NCBI RefSeq assembly: GCF_013181195.1
Contig: NZ_SMZP01000001.1
Coordinates: 124,001 to 188,000, forward strand
Length of the DNA: 64,000 nt
From: Caulobacter sp. RHG1
Lineage (GTDB): Bacteria; Pseudomonadota; Alphaproteobacteria; Caulobacterales; Caulobacteraceae
Direction: 5' to 3'
The translations under genes and the position numbers were made by a program. Of the stretch, positions 44,331 to 52,973 are shown in pieces. Under the pieces are notes generated by a model. That model did no database searches and was not told where the DNA came from. It saw only the letters and a list, made by a program, of their open reading frames with translations. The stretch's first letter is position 1; every line of letters begins with the position of its first letter.

Positions 44331-45431
44331 TCAGTGGCTGATGGTCTTCCACAAGGTCTGGGCCGCGGAGACAAACACCTCGGCCGCCTGCCCCTTGGGC
44401 TCGCCGATCACGGCCGGAACGCCCTGGTCGCCGCCCAGGCGGACGGCGATCTCGATCGGGATCTGGCCCAGCAGCGGCACGCCCAGGCGTTCGGCCTCGG
44501 CCACGCCGCCGCCTTCACCGAAGATCGGGATCGGAGCGCCGGTCGACGGATCGGCGAAGAAGGCCATGTTCTCGATCAGGCCCAGGATCGGGGTGGCGGT
44601 CTTCTCGAACATCACCGCCGCGCGGCGGGCGTCGATCAGGGCGATCTCCTGCGGCGTGGTCACCAGCACGACGCCGTCGATGCGCAGCTTCTGCACCAGG
44701 GTCAGCTGGACGTCGCCGGTGCCGGGCGGCAGGTCGACGACCAGCACGTCCAAGGGCTGATCTTCCGAGCCCCAGGCCACGTCGTGGATCATCTGGCGCA
44801 CGGCCGACGAGGCCATCGGCCCGCGCCAGATCATCGCCTTGCCCTCGTCGACGATGAAGCCGATCGACATCACCTTGACGCCGTGCGCTTCGAGCGGTTG
44901 CAGCTTTTCGCCCTCGAACAGCGGATCGCCGTCGACGCCCATCATCTTGGGGGCCGAGGGACCGTAGATGTCGGCGTCCAGCAAGCCGACGCGCAGGCCC
45001 ATCTTGGCGAAGGCGACGGCGAGATTGGTGGAGACGGTGGACTTGCCCACCCCGCCCTTGCCCGAGGCCACGGCGATGACATGGCGGACGTGAGCAGGCT
45101 TTTCCGCGCCGGGCGGCGGGACGATGCGGGCTTGAGGGTCTTCCTTGATCGACGCGCCCTTGCGGACCCGGGTCGCCCCCTCGGCGGCCTCGGAGGTCAG
45201 CACGACCTGGGTGGTCTCGACGCCAGGCAAGGCGGCCAGGGCCTGCTCGGCCAGCTCGCGGACCGGGATGTAGCGGCCGACCTGACGGGCCGGCACTTCC
45301 AGCACGAAGCCGGCGCGGCCATTGCGGACCACCAGGCCCTGGACGAGACCGGCGGTCACCAGTCCCTGCCCGCTCGCCGGATCGACGATCTGGTCCAGCG
45401 CCGTGCGGGCGTCGTCGAGAGTAGCGGTCAC
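44331..45431 (-). CDS. Mrp/ApbC-type P-loop ATPase lacking the CxxC motif
   Basis: The 366-residue protein has an N-terminal MIP18-like domain (about 5-80), then the deviant Walker A VASGKGGVGKSTVSTNLAVAFAKMG, the switch region DADIYGPSAPKMMG and VVDLPPGTGDVQL. Family members normally bind and deliver Fe-S clusters through a CxxC pair after ENM; here that position reads GLIENMAFFADPSTGAPIPIFG, with no cysteine. It may therefore not carry a cluster in the usual way. Its stop is close to the FadL terminator. Confidence 0.9.
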   Translation of the reverse strand: MTATLDDARTALDQIVDPASGQGLVTAGLVQGLVVRNGRAGFVLEVPARQVGRYIPVRELAEQALAALPGVETTQVVLTSEAAEGATRVRKGASIKEDPQARIVPPPGAEKPAHVRHVIAVASGKGGVGKSTVSTNLAVAFAKMGLRVGLLDADIYGPSAPKMMGVDGDPLFEGEKLQPLEAHGVKVMSIGFIVDEGKAMIWRGPMASSAVRQMIHDVAWGSEDQPLDVLVVDLPPGTGDVQLTLVQKLRIDGVVLVTTPQEIALIDARRAAVMFEKTATPILGLIENMAFFADPSTGAPIPIFGEGGGVAEAERLGVPLLGQIPIEIAVRLGGDQGVPAVIGEPKGQAAEVFVSAAQTLWKTISH

Positions 45432-45500
45432 GGGCGGGCCTCCTGATACAGGGGGCTCATATCCGCGTGACCGCCGGCTTTTACAAGTCCGTGGAAGCGC

Positions 45501-46001
45501 TTAGCGCTCCACGATGTCGCGTTGCTGCGGGGCCAGCTTGGCCAGCAGCTTGTTCTGCGCGGCGAAGGGCACGCCTTCCTTGTCCATCGCGAACTGCAGG
45601 TTCTCGATCAGGGCGTTCATGTCCTTGTTGGTCGTGCCCTGGTCCTTGTGGGAGTCCTTCATGTTGCGGCCGGTGTAGTCGCAGCCGCCGCCCAGGATGT
45701 AGCAGAACTGCTCCTTCAGGGTCCGCTTCAGCCGCACCTTGTCGGCGGCGGCGAAGAAGTCCTTGATGCGCGGGTCGGCGAAGTTGCGCTCGACCAGGGT
45801 CTCGACGATGCGGTCGATGCCCTCCTTGCCGTGGAAGGCCTCGAAGGTCTTCTGGTCGGTCATCGGCGTGGCGTCAGCATTCGCGTTGGACTGCTTGTAG
45901 GCGTCAACGGGCTTCTCGCCGGGCGGAACCACCGCCTCCTGGGCGAAGGCCGAACCGGACAGGGTGATCGCGGCGAGGCCGGCGAGGATGAAGCTTTTCA
46001 T
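45501..46001 (-). CDS. Periplasmic group 1 truncated haemoglobin
   Basis: The 166-residue protein has a clear signal peptide (MKSFILAGLAAITLSGSAFAQ), which is unusual for truncated globins. The globin part has FEAFHGKEGIDRIVETLVERNFADPRIKDFF, GGGCDYTGRNMKDSHKDQGTTNKDMNALIENLQFAM with the proximal histidine in DSHKD, and the expected C-terminal helix. It probably binds haem and reacts with O2, NO or peroxide. It starts 13 bases after the DUF3034 stop (GGGAAA ribosome binding site) as the second gene of that operon, divergent from the cupredoxin-EAL operon. Confidence 0.88.
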   Translation of the reverse strand: MKSFILAGLAAITLSGSAFAQEAVVPPGEKPVDAYKQSNANADATPMTDQKTFEAFHGKEGIDRIVETLVERNFADPRIKDFFAAADKVRLKRTLKEQFCYILGGGCDYTGRNMKDSHKDQGTTNKDMNALIENLQFAMDKEGVPFAAQNKLLAKLAPQQRDIVER

Positions 46002-46014
46002 GATCGCGTTTCCC

Positions 46015-46896
46015 TTAGAAGCCGGCCTGCAGCGACAGGTACAGCCCGCGCTGGTTCTTGAAGGTGGCGATGTCGCCCAGGTCCACATAGGCGGCGGTCA
46101 CCGACAGGCTCTTGTTGACGGCGTAGGCGACGAACAGGTCCTTCCAGTCGTCTTCCTTGGCGAAGCCCAGATTGCTGGGCTTGGTCCGGTACTCGGCCCC
46201 GACGACCAGGCGCTTGCTCAGCAGATAGCCGGCCGAGCCCTCGAACTGAGGCTTGTAGGCGTTGCTCTGGTCGCCGCCGAAGCCCAGCAGGCCCATCTGG
46301 TTGGCCTTGGTCAGGCGCACCGTGCCGTTCAGCACCAGCGACTTGTCCAGCAAGAGCTTGGTCGCCGCGACATAGACGTCGACGCCGCTGTCCTTCTTGG
46401 CGCCGACGGCCCGGACGATGGCGTCCTGATTGTTGTCCTTGTACTGGACGCCGACCGCGATCTGCGGGACCCAGCTGTCCTGCTCGTACACGGCGTCGCC
46501 CAGGACCTTGACCTTGGCGCCCAGCACCGTCTGCTTGAAGGTGAAGCCCTTCCCCAGACCCAGCTTGGCGCCCGTCGCGCCGGTGTCGAACTCCTGGCGC
46601 GCAGCCGACAGCTCGACGCGATCATGCCAACCCACCGCGCCGCCAAAGGCGCGAAGCTTGTAGTCCTTGACGTCGACATAGGTCCCGTGGACCTCGCCGC
46701 CGACGCCGCGATTGGTCTCGTTGCCGGCGATCACCGCCCAGGAGGTCAGGCCCCCGCCAGCCCCGCCCTCGACCGCGCTGACGCCGTGGGTCAGCAGCAG
46801 TTTGCCGCCCGTCTCGATCTCGCCGGCGTGCGCGCCACCCGCGGCGCAGACGCCCAGGGCCATCGCCGCCAGCGCGGTTTTCGAAAGTCGTTTCAT
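46015..46896 (-). CDS. DUF3034 family outer membrane-like protein
   Basis: The 293-residue protein has a signal peptide (MKRLSKTALAAMALGVCAAGGAHAG) and alternating strands ending in Phe (KNQRGLYLSLQAGF), as in outer-membrane beta-barrels. ETGGKLLLTHGVSAVEGGAGGGLTSWAVIAG and DDWKDLFVAYAVNKSLSVTAAYVDLGDIA match what I recall of the DUF3034 family. The ATG at 46896 follows GGAGGGG. It forms an operon with the haemoglobin gene and shares its 197-base upstream region with the divergent cupredoxin gene. Confidence 0.85.
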   Translation of the reverse strand: MKRLSKTALAAMALGVCAAGGAHAGEIETGGKLLLTHGVSAVEGGAGGGLTSWAVIAGNETNRGVGGEVHGTYVDVKDYKLRAFGGAVGWHDRVELSAARQEFDTGATGAKLGLGKGFTFKQTVLGAKVKVLGDAVYEQDSWVPQIAVGVQYKDNNQDAIVRAVGAKKDSGVDVYVAATKLLLDKSLVLNGTVRLTKANQMGLLGFGGDQSNAYKPQFEGSAGYLLSKRLVVGAEYRTKPSNLGFAKEDDWKDLFVAYAVNKSLSVTAAYVDLGDIATFKNQRGLYLSLQAGF

Positions 46897-47009
46897 AAGG
46901 CCCCTCCTGATCGAGCTGGCCGCGAGCTTTGCCGCAGACCAACGCGCAGGACCCTTGCCGTGAAAGTTCTTACGGAGAGTTTTCGAGTATAGGAAAAAAC
47001 CCAAAACAG

Positions 47010-47041
47010 GTTGTCGCACCCCGTGTCGCACCTGCGACAAC
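47010..47041. promoter_or_regulatory. 9-bp inverted repeat between the DUF3034 and cupredoxin operons
   Basis: GTTGTCGCA (47010-47018) and TGCGACAAC (47033-47041) are exact complements separated by 14 bases; their centres are 23 bases apart, about two helical turns. The sequence GTCGCAC also recurs directly at 47013-47019 and 47025-47031. It lies in the shared divergent promoter region, 52 bases before the cupredoxin ATG, and is a likely binding site for a regulator of both operons. Confidence 0.6.
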
Positions 47042-47093
47042 TCTACGCTCCCGTTGACGCGCATTTCACTCCGCCCAAGCTAGGAGAAATCTA

Positions 47094-47711
47094 ATGAAAC
47101 GCATCGTTCTACTTCCGATGGTTGCGCTCTGGGGCGGACACGCACTGGCGGGCGACTTCACCACGACGGTCCGTGGGACCGATGGCAAGCCCGTGCCCGA
47201 CGCCGTGGTCATGGTCTATCCGAACGGCCAGCCGACCAAGGGTCCGATCAAGTTCCCCTGGGCCTACCGCGTTGCGCAGCAGAACATCCAGTTCAGTCCG
47301 TTCGTGCTGGTGGTCCCGGTGGGCGCCGACGTGTCGTTCCCGAACCTGGATAAGGTTCGCCACCACGTCTATTCGTTCTCGGCCGGCAACAAGTTCGAGA
47401 TCAAGCTGTATGGCCGCGAGGAAAATCGCACCGCCAAGATGAACGCGGCGGGCGTCGCGGCGATCGGCTGCAATATCCACGACCAGATGGTCGGCTTCAT
47501 CCGCGTGGTCGACACCGCCTATGCCGGCAAGACGGACGCCAACGGCGTGGTGACGATCCAGGACGTCCCGGCCGGCGCCGTGGTCGCCAAGGTCTGGCAC
47601 CCGTATCTGCGCGGCATGAAGAACGAAAAGACCCTTACGACCACCAGTCTTCCCGCCGGCGCGGCGCGCGAAGCGGTGTCGATCGAGCTGCGGGCCCCGG
47701 CCCCGCACTGA
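47094..47711 (+). CDS. Periplasmic cupredoxin-like protein (methylamine-utilisation-protein type)
   Basis: The 205-residue protein has a short signal peptide (MKRIVLLPMVALWGGHALAG). Residues about 20-150 form a plastocyanin-like fold with possible copper ligands: His in VRHHVYSFSAG, and Cys and His in GVAAIGCNIHDQMVGFIRVVD. The C-terminal part (TIQDVPAGAVVAKVWHPYLRGMKNE) resembles a carboxypeptidase regulatory-like beta domain. The name methylamine utilisation protein is common for this family, although no mau genes are present. Its stop overlaps the ATG of the EAL gene by one base. Confidence 0.85.
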   Translation: MKRIVLLPMVALWGGHALAGDFTTTVRGTDGKPVPDAVVMVYPNGQPTKGPIKFPWAYRVAQQNIQFSPFVLVVPVGADVSFPNLDKVRHHVYSFSAGNKFEIKLYGREENRTAKMNAAGVAAIGCNIHDQMVGFIRVVDTAYAGKTDANGVVTIQDVPAGAVVAKVWHPYLRGMKNEKTLTTTSLPAGAAREAVSIELRAPAPH

Positions 47712-50047
47712 TGTTCCAGCGCCTCCAGACCAAGCTCACGGTGCTCTACGCCGGGCTCTTCGCCCTGGCGCTGAGCCTCGTGGCGGTGACGGTCTATGTG
47801 GCGATCGCCAGCAACGCCCAGCGCACCGTGCGCCAGGAACTGGCCGCGTCGGGCACGGTCTTCGACCGGGTCTGGGCCCTGCGCACCCAGCGCCTGCAAG
47901 ACGGCGCAGACCTGCTTTCCCGTGATTTCGGCTTCCGCGCCGCCATCGCCACCCATGACCGCCCGACCGTGGAGTCGGCCATCGCCAATTTGCGCCAGCG
48001 CCTGGGCCTGGACCTGGCCTTCACGGTGGGCGTCGACGGCGACGTGACGGGCGTGGATCCCGCGCGCCTGGACCTCGAGAAGCTGTGGGGCGCGCTGGAC
48101 GCCGAAGACGGCGCTCAGGGCGTGTTCGCCATAGACGGCCAACCCTACCAGCTGATCTCGGCCCCCATCCTGTCGCCAACCCTGACCGGCTGGATCGTGT
48201 TCGCCGCCCGCCTGGACGAGCCGGAGATGCAGGCTCTGGAGAAGCTGTCGGCCATCGGCCTGGACGCCCAGGTCTTCGACCTGCGCGGCGGCAAGTGGAT
48301 CTCGGCTGACCACGGCCCGGCCAATCCCGCCCTGACGGCCTTCGTCGGCCAGGCCATGCACGACAAGGTGAGCGAACCGCGGATGCTGCGCGGCGGGGCC
48401 GACAGCCTGGTGCTGGTCAAGCCGATCAAGGCTTTGGACAAGGCTTCCGGCGCGGCCCTGGTGCTGCGCTACCCCATGGCCCAGGCCATGGCCCCCTACC
48501 GGCCATTGATGGGCGCCGTGGTGATCGTCGGCCTGATCGGCGCCGCCTTGGTCGCCGCTGCCAGCTGGGCCTTGTCGCGCGGCATTTCCAAGCCGATCGT
48601 GGCGCTGGACGAAGCCGCTCAGCGCCTACAGCGCGGCGAAGAGGTCATCGTCGAGGTCACCACCCGCGACGAGATCGGCCGCCTGGCCCAGAGCTTCAAC
48701 CTGATGGCCGGCGAAATCCGCGAGCGCGAGGCGGAAATGACCCGCCAAGCGCTGCATGACGGCGAAACAGGCCTGCCCAACCGCCGCGCCCTGGAGCGCA
48801 CGATCGAAGGTCGGCTGACCGGGATCGGCGCCAACCAGCAAGTCGTCGTCACCGCCGTCGGCTTCGATCGCTTTCCGCAGGTGCGCGCCGCCATCGGCTA
48901 TGAACTGGCCACCGAACTGGTCGCCAAGCTGGGCCAGCGGATCATGGACATCGCGCCTGGCGCAATGGTCGGCCGACTGACCACTTCGATCCTGTGCGTG
49001 ATCTCGGACAATGACGACCTGGACGCGGTGCTGGCCATCATCGACTCTGTCCTGCCGCAGCTGGAGGCCCCGATCCTGCTCGGTGGCGAACCGGTCGACG
49101 TCCACATCACCCACGGCCTGGCCGCGGCCAGCGTCGGAGAACTGGACGCGGCTCGCCTGATCGAACGCGCCCTGATCGCCCTGGACCAGGCTCGCGCCGC
49201 CCACAAGAAGATCATGGCCTTCGACGCCGAGGCCTATGGCGACCCGGCCGCCAACCTTTCCTTGATGAGCGAGATGCTGGAGGCCGTGCGCAGCGGCGCG
49301 CTCTATCTGAACCACCAGCCCAAGCTGGATCTGCGCACCGGCGCGATCTCCGGCGTCGAGGCCCTGGTGCGCTGGAACCATCCGACCCGCGGCTTCGTGC
49401 GTCCGGACCTGTTCGTCGGCATGGCCGAAGAGACCGGCCACATCCGCGCCCTGACCGACTATGTCCTGGCCCAGGCCATCGAGGATCAGGCCCAGCTGCG
49501 CGCAGCCGGCCATGACGTGCTGATGTCGGTCAACGTCTCGGGCCGCCTGATCGACGACGCCGACTTCGCCCGCCACGCCCTGGCCAAGGTCAAGGCGGCC
49601 GGCGCTCGCCTGTGCTTCGAGATCACCGAGACGGCCGTGATCGGCAATCCCGACGTCGCCTTGGGCGTGCTTGAGCGCTTTGCCGACGCGGGCATCGCCG
49701 TGTCGATCGACGACTACGGCTCAGGCCTGTCGTCCCTGGCCTATCTGAAACAGATCCGCGCCGACGAGCTGAAGATCGACAAGGCCTTCGTCATGACCCT
49801 GGAGTCGGGCGGCAAGGACGCCCTGCTCGTCAAGTCCACGATCGACCTGGCCCACAGCCTGGGCATGAAGGTCACCGCCGAGGGCGTCGAGACCCGCGAG
49901 GGCCTGGCCGCCCTGCAGCTGATGGGTTGCGACCTCGCCCAAGGCTATTTCGTCGCCAAGCCGCTGGGCCTGGACAAGCTGGTCGCGTTCCTGGGCGAAT
50001 GGTCCATCGACCTGCCGGCGGAAGCGCCGGCGCGGAAGCTGGCTTAG
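47711..50047 (+). CDS. Membrane EAL c-di-GMP phosphodiesterase with degenerate GGDEF domain
   Basis: The 778-residue protein has a transmembrane helix (about 9-31), a periplasmic sensor region (about 32-262, containing AFTVGVDGDVTG and GQPYQLISAPI, Cache-like), a second helix (267-288), a HAMP domain (289-341) and cytoplasmic GGDEF (345-510) and EAL (515-770) domains. The GGDEF signature is replaced by RLTTS at about 422-426, so it should not make c-di-GMP. The EAL catalytic residues are intact: GVEALVRW (E550), NVSGRLID, FEITETAV, IDDYGSGLSSLAYLK, ELKIDKAFV and TAEGVET. It is coupled to the cupredoxin gene, so the sensor may respond to periplasmic redox state. Confidence 0.92.
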   Translation: MFQRLQTKLTVLYAGLFALALSLVAVTVYVAIASNAQRTVRQELAASGTVFDRVWALRTQRLQDGADLLSRDFGFRAAIATHDRPTVESAIANLRQRLGLDLAFTVGVDGDVTGVDPARLDLEKLWGALDAEDGAQGVFAIDGQPYQLISAPILSPTLTGWIVFAARLDEPEMQALEKLSAIGLDAQVFDLRGGKWISADHGPANPALTAFVGQAMHDKVSEPRMLRGGADSLVLVKPIKALDKASGAALVLRYPMAQAMAPYRPLMGAVVIVGLIGAALVAAASWALSRGISKPIVALDEAAQRLQRGEEVIVEVTTRDEIGRLAQSFNLMAGEIREREAEMTRQALHDGETGLPNRRALERTIEGRLTGIGANQQVVVTAVGFDRFPQVRAAIGYELATELVAKLGQRIMDIAPGAMVGRLTTSILCVISDNDDLDAVLAIIDSVLPQLEAPILLGGEPVDVHITHGLAAASVGELDAARLIERALIALDQARAAHKKIMAFDAEAYGDPAANLSLMSEMLEAVRSGALYLNHQPKLDLRTGAISGVEALVRWNHPTRGFVRPDLFVGMAEETGHIRALTDYVLAQAIEDQAQLRAAGHDVLMSVNVSGRLIDDADFARHALAKVKAAGARLCFEITETAVIGNPDVALGVLERFADAGIAVSIDDYGSGLSSLAYLKQIRADELKIDKAFVMTLESGGKDALLVKSTIDLAHSLGMKVTAEGVETREGLAALQLMGCDLAQGYFVAKPLGLDKLVAFLGEWSIDLPAEAPARKLA

Positions 50048-50709
50048 GTCGACGCCTTCAGCAGCTCCATCACGTGGTGCAGGCTCTCGGCGATGTGGAT
50101 GCACTTGTCGTGCATCTCCTCGTTGGGATCGAGGATGTCGGGCACCATCACCGTCATCATGCCGGCCGCGTGGGCGGCGCGCACGCCGGGGTGGCTGTCC
50201 TCCAGCGCCAGGCAGTGCAGCGGGTCGACGCCGATGCGCTCGGCCGCCAGCAGATAGGGATCGGGATTGGGCTTGTGCCGGGTGACGTCCTGGTGAGCGA
50301 CCACCGCGTTGAAGCGGCGCAGCAGGTCGAAGCGGCCCAGATACTTCTCGACCGCCGGCAGGCCGTTCGAGGTCGCGATGCCGCGCGGCAGGCCCAGATC
50401 GTCCAGATAGTCGAGGATCTCGACCACCCCCGCCTTCAGACGGGTCTCGGCGGCCAGCAGGTCCTCGACGTCGGCCCAGACCCGCTCGTAATAGGCGCGA
50501 ACGGGAAAGCTCTCACCGTACAGGCCCTGCAGCATCACACCGCATTCCGGGGTCGTCTTGCCGACCATGGCGGCATAGGTCGCGCCGGTGAACTCGACGC
50601 CGAACACGCTTCCTGCCTCGATCATCGCCGCGCGATAGACGGTCTCGGTGTCCAGCAGCAGACCGTCCATGTCGAAGACGACGGCGTCGACGCGGCGGGG
50701 GAAGCTCAC
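50044..50709 (-). CDS. HAD-family phosphatase, beta-phosphoglucomutase-like
   Basis: The 221-residue protein starts at a GTG that overlaps the serB stop (GTGA). HAD motif I is VVFDMDGLLLDTE, motif II lies in GIATSNGLP, motif III at RHKPNPDPYLLAAERIG (Lys) and motif IV is ALEDSHPGVRAAHAAGM. It most resembles small sugar- or nucleotide-phosphate phosphatases and phosphoglucomutases. Its end overlaps the end of the convergent EAL gene. Confidence 0.9.
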   Translation of the reverse strand: MSFPRRVDAVVFDMDGLLLDTETVYRAAMIEAGSVFGVEFTGATYAAMVGKTTPECGVMLQGLYGESFPVRAYYERVWADVEDLLAAETRLKAGVVEILDYLDDLGLPRGIATSNGLPAVEKYLGRFDLLRRFNAVVAHQDVTRHKPNPDPYLLAAERIGVDPLHCLALEDSHPGVRAAHAAGMMTVMVPDILDPNEEMHDKCIHIAESLHHVMELLKAST

Positions 50710-51584
50710 GACCAGAACTCCGCAGCCCTGTAGCCCTGGAAGTACAGCAAGGTCGTCAGGTCGGTGTGGTCGACCTTCGCGTGGGCCTGGGCGGCGACGA
50801 TCGGCTTGGCCCGATAGGCCACGCCCAGGCCAGCGGCCTCGATCATGGCCAGGTCGTTAGCGCCGTCGCCCACGGCCAAGGCGTCGGCCGGCGTAAGACC
50901 CAGGGCCGAAGTCTCTTCGTTGAGGGCGGCCAGCTTGGCCTCCTTGCCCAGGATCGGATCGCCGACCTGGCCGGTCAGCGCGCCGTCGGCCTCGATCAGG
51001 GTGTTGGCGCGGTTCAGGTGGAAGCCCGCCGCCTGCGCCACCCGGCTGGTGAAGAAGGTGAATCCGCCCGAGACCAGGGCGCAGCGCGCGCCGTGCTGGG
51101 CCATGGTGCGCACCAGGATCTCGGCGCCCGGGTTCAGCTGCACGCGCTGGTCGTAGCAGCTCTGCAGCGCCTCGACGCCCAGGCCCTTCAGCATGCCGAC
51201 CCGCTCGCGCAGGGCGCCTTCGAAGGCCAGCTCGCCGCGCATGGCGCGTTCGGTGATCTCCGAGACCTTGTCCTTGACCCCGGCGAAGTCGGCCAGTTCG
51301 TCCAGGCATTCGACATTGATGATCGTCGAGTCCATGTCGGCGATCAGCAGGCGCTTGCGGCGGTTCTCGATGGACTGAACGGCAAAGTCGACCGCCAAGG
51401 CGGCGAGGCCTGACTTGACCGCCTCCAGGTCGCCGCCCTCGATGAAGAAGTCTGCGGCCAGCGGCCCCAGATCCTCGCGACGGGTGGACAGCCCGGCTTC
51501 GACGCGCGAAACGGCTTGGGCGTAAGCGTCGGGGCTTGCCCCCACGATGGTGAGGACGGTCGGAATGGTGGAGAGTTCGGACAT
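50706..51584 (-). CDS. serB: Phosphoserine phosphatase
   Basis: Last step of serine synthesis. The 292-residue protein from the ATG at 51584 has an N-terminal ACT-like region and the catalytic HAD domain: [24 protein letters not shown] (motif I), [16 protein letters not shown], and [27 protein letters not shown]. It forms an operon with the HAD gene downstream. Its start codon is one base from the divergent miaA start, so each promoter must lie inside the other gene's coding sequence. Confidence 0.95.
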   Translation of the reverse strand: MSELSTIPTVLTIVGASPDAYAQAVSRVEAGLSTRREDLGPLAADFFIEGGDLEAVKSGLAALAVDFAVQSIENRRKRLLIADMDSTIINVECLDELADFAGVKDKVSEITERAMRGELAFEGALRERVGMLKGLGVEALQSCYDQRVQLNPGAEILVRTMAQHGARCALVSGGFTFFTSRVAQAAGFHLNRANTLIEADGALTGQVGDPILGKEAKLAALNEETSALGLTPADALAVGDGANDLAMIEAAGLGVAYRAKPIVAAQAHAKVDHTDLTTLLYFQGYRAAEFWS

Positions 51585-51585
51585 C

Positions 51586-52455
51586 GTGCCCCGCATCTGG
51601 CTGATCGCGGGACCGACCGCAAGCGGCAAGTCCGCCCATGCGCTGGATTTGGCGCAGCGGATCGGGGCTGAGATCGTCAACGCCGACTCCATGCAGATCT
51701 ATGCGGACCTCCGCGTACTCACGGCTGGACCGCCGCCCGAGGAGACCGCCCTCGCCCCGCATCACCTGTTCGGCGTGGTCGATGCGGCCGTCGGCTGGTC
51801 GGTCGGCCGCTGGCTGGAGGCGGCGACCAAGGTCCTTTCCGAAATCGAAGCGCGCGGAAACCCGGCCATCGTTGTCGGCGGCACCGGCCTCTATTTCCGC
51901 GCCCTGACGCACGGCCTGGCCGATGTGCCGCCGGTGCCCGAGACCCAGCGCGAGATCTCCGGCCTGCTCTACGCCGCCCGCGGCGAGGAAGAGTTTCGCG
52001 AGATTCTCAAGCCGCTGGACCCCGAAGCCGAGGCCCGCATCGAGGTCGGCGACCGCCAGCGGCTGGTCCGCGCCCACGCCGTGGCCGTGGCCACCGGCAA
52101 GTCGCTGACCGCCTGGCAGACCGACACCAAGCCGGCGCTGCAGCCCGGGACCTGGAAGGGTTTCGTTTTGGATCCGCCCCGCCCCGAGCTCTACGCCCGC
52201 TGCGACGCCCGCCTGTCGGCGATGGTCGAGCATGGCGCGCTGGACGAGGTGCGCGCCATGGAGGCGCGTGGCCTGGACCCGTCTCTCCCCGCCCTCAAGG
52301 CCGTGGGCTATCGCGAGTTCGCCGCCCACCTGCGCGGCGAGACCACGCTCGACCAGGCCCTGGACGCCGCCCGGCAGGAAACCCGCCGCTACGCCAAGCG
52401 CCAGCTGACCTGGTTCCGCAACCAGACGCCCGACTGGGAACGCGTCGTTCCTTGA
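51586..52455 (+). CDS. miaA: tRNA dimethylallyltransferase
   Basis: Adds a dimethylallyl group to A37 of tRNAs reading UNN codons, using a product of the isoprenoid pathway (dxs, in this window, feeds that pathway). The P-loop [35 protein letters not shown] starts near the N-terminus; [20 protein letters not shown] and [42 protein letters not shown] complete the family pattern. I chose the GTG at 51586 with GGAGAG 8 bases upstream (289 residues); an ATG at 51565 is possible but overlaps serB. Confidence 0.93.
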   Translation: MPRIWLIAGPTASGKSAHALDLAQRIGAEIVNADSMQIYADLRVLTAGPPPEETALAPHHLFGVVDAAVGWSVGRWLEAATKVLSEIEARGNPAIVVGGTGLYFRALTHGLADVPPVPETQREISGLLYAARGEEEFREILKPLDPEAEARIEVGDRQRLVRAHAVAVATGKSLTAWQTDTKPALQPGTWKGFVLDPPRPELYARCDARLSAMVEHGALDEVRAMEARGLDPSLPALKAVGYREFAAHLRGETTLDQALDAARQETRRYAKRQLTWFRNQTPDWERVVP

Positions 52456-52481
52456 TCGCCTGACGAAAGAAAAAGAAGAAC

Positions 52482-52973
52482 ATGTCCGACCTCAACGCCG
52501 CCGCCGAACGCGTCGCCGCCCTGCTGACCGCCCGCGGCGAGACCGTCGCCATCGCCGAGTCCTCGGCCGGCGGCCTGATCTCGGCGGCCTTGCTGGCCGT
52601 GCCGGGGGCCTCGAAGTTCTATGTCGGCGGCGCGGTCGTCTATACGGCGCGGGCCCGCCTGACCCTGATCGATATCCCGCAGAAGGCCATGGACGGGCTG
52701 CGCTCGGCCAGCGAGCCCTATGCCGTCCTGCTGGCCCGCGTGGCGCGCAAGAACCTGAAGGCGACCTGGGGGCTCTCGGAAACCGGCGCGGCCGGGCCGG
52801 ACGGCAACCGCTACGGCGACGCCCCCGGCCACTGCTGCATGGCCGCGGTCGGCGAGGAGACCTCCGTCAGCGCCACGCTCGAAACCGGCAGCGCCGAGCG
52901 TCCGGCCAACATGCAAGCCTTCGCTGTGGCGGCGCTAGAGCTGTTGGCGCAGACCCTGGAAGCCGAAGCCTAG
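52482..52973 (+). CDS. pncC: Nicotinamide-nucleotide amidohydrolase (CinA C-terminal domain)
   Basis: Recycles nicotinamide mononucleotide to nicotinate mononucleotide in pyridine-nucleotide salvage. The 163-residue protein consists only of the CinA C-domain: VAIAESSAGGLISAALLAVPGASKFYVGGAVVYT, and SETGAAGPDGNRYGD. The N-terminal MoCF-like domain of longer CinA proteins is absent. It follows miaA by 26 bases on the same strand and converges with the serine hydrolase gene, overlapping by 4 bases. Confidence 0.9.
   Translation: MSDLNAAAERVAALLTARGETVAIAESSAGGLISAALLAVPGASKFYVGGAVVYTARARLTLIDIPQKAMDGLRSASEPYAVLLARVARKNLKATWGLSETGAAGPDGNRYGDAPGHCCMAAVGEETSVSATLETGSAERPANMQAFAVAALELLAQTLEAEA

Noticed and set aside
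51547..51585. Longer N-terminus of miaA
   Set aside because: Would add residues before the P-loop not typical of MiaA and overlap serB; GTG at 51586 has a good ribosome binding site. Left as an alternative only.
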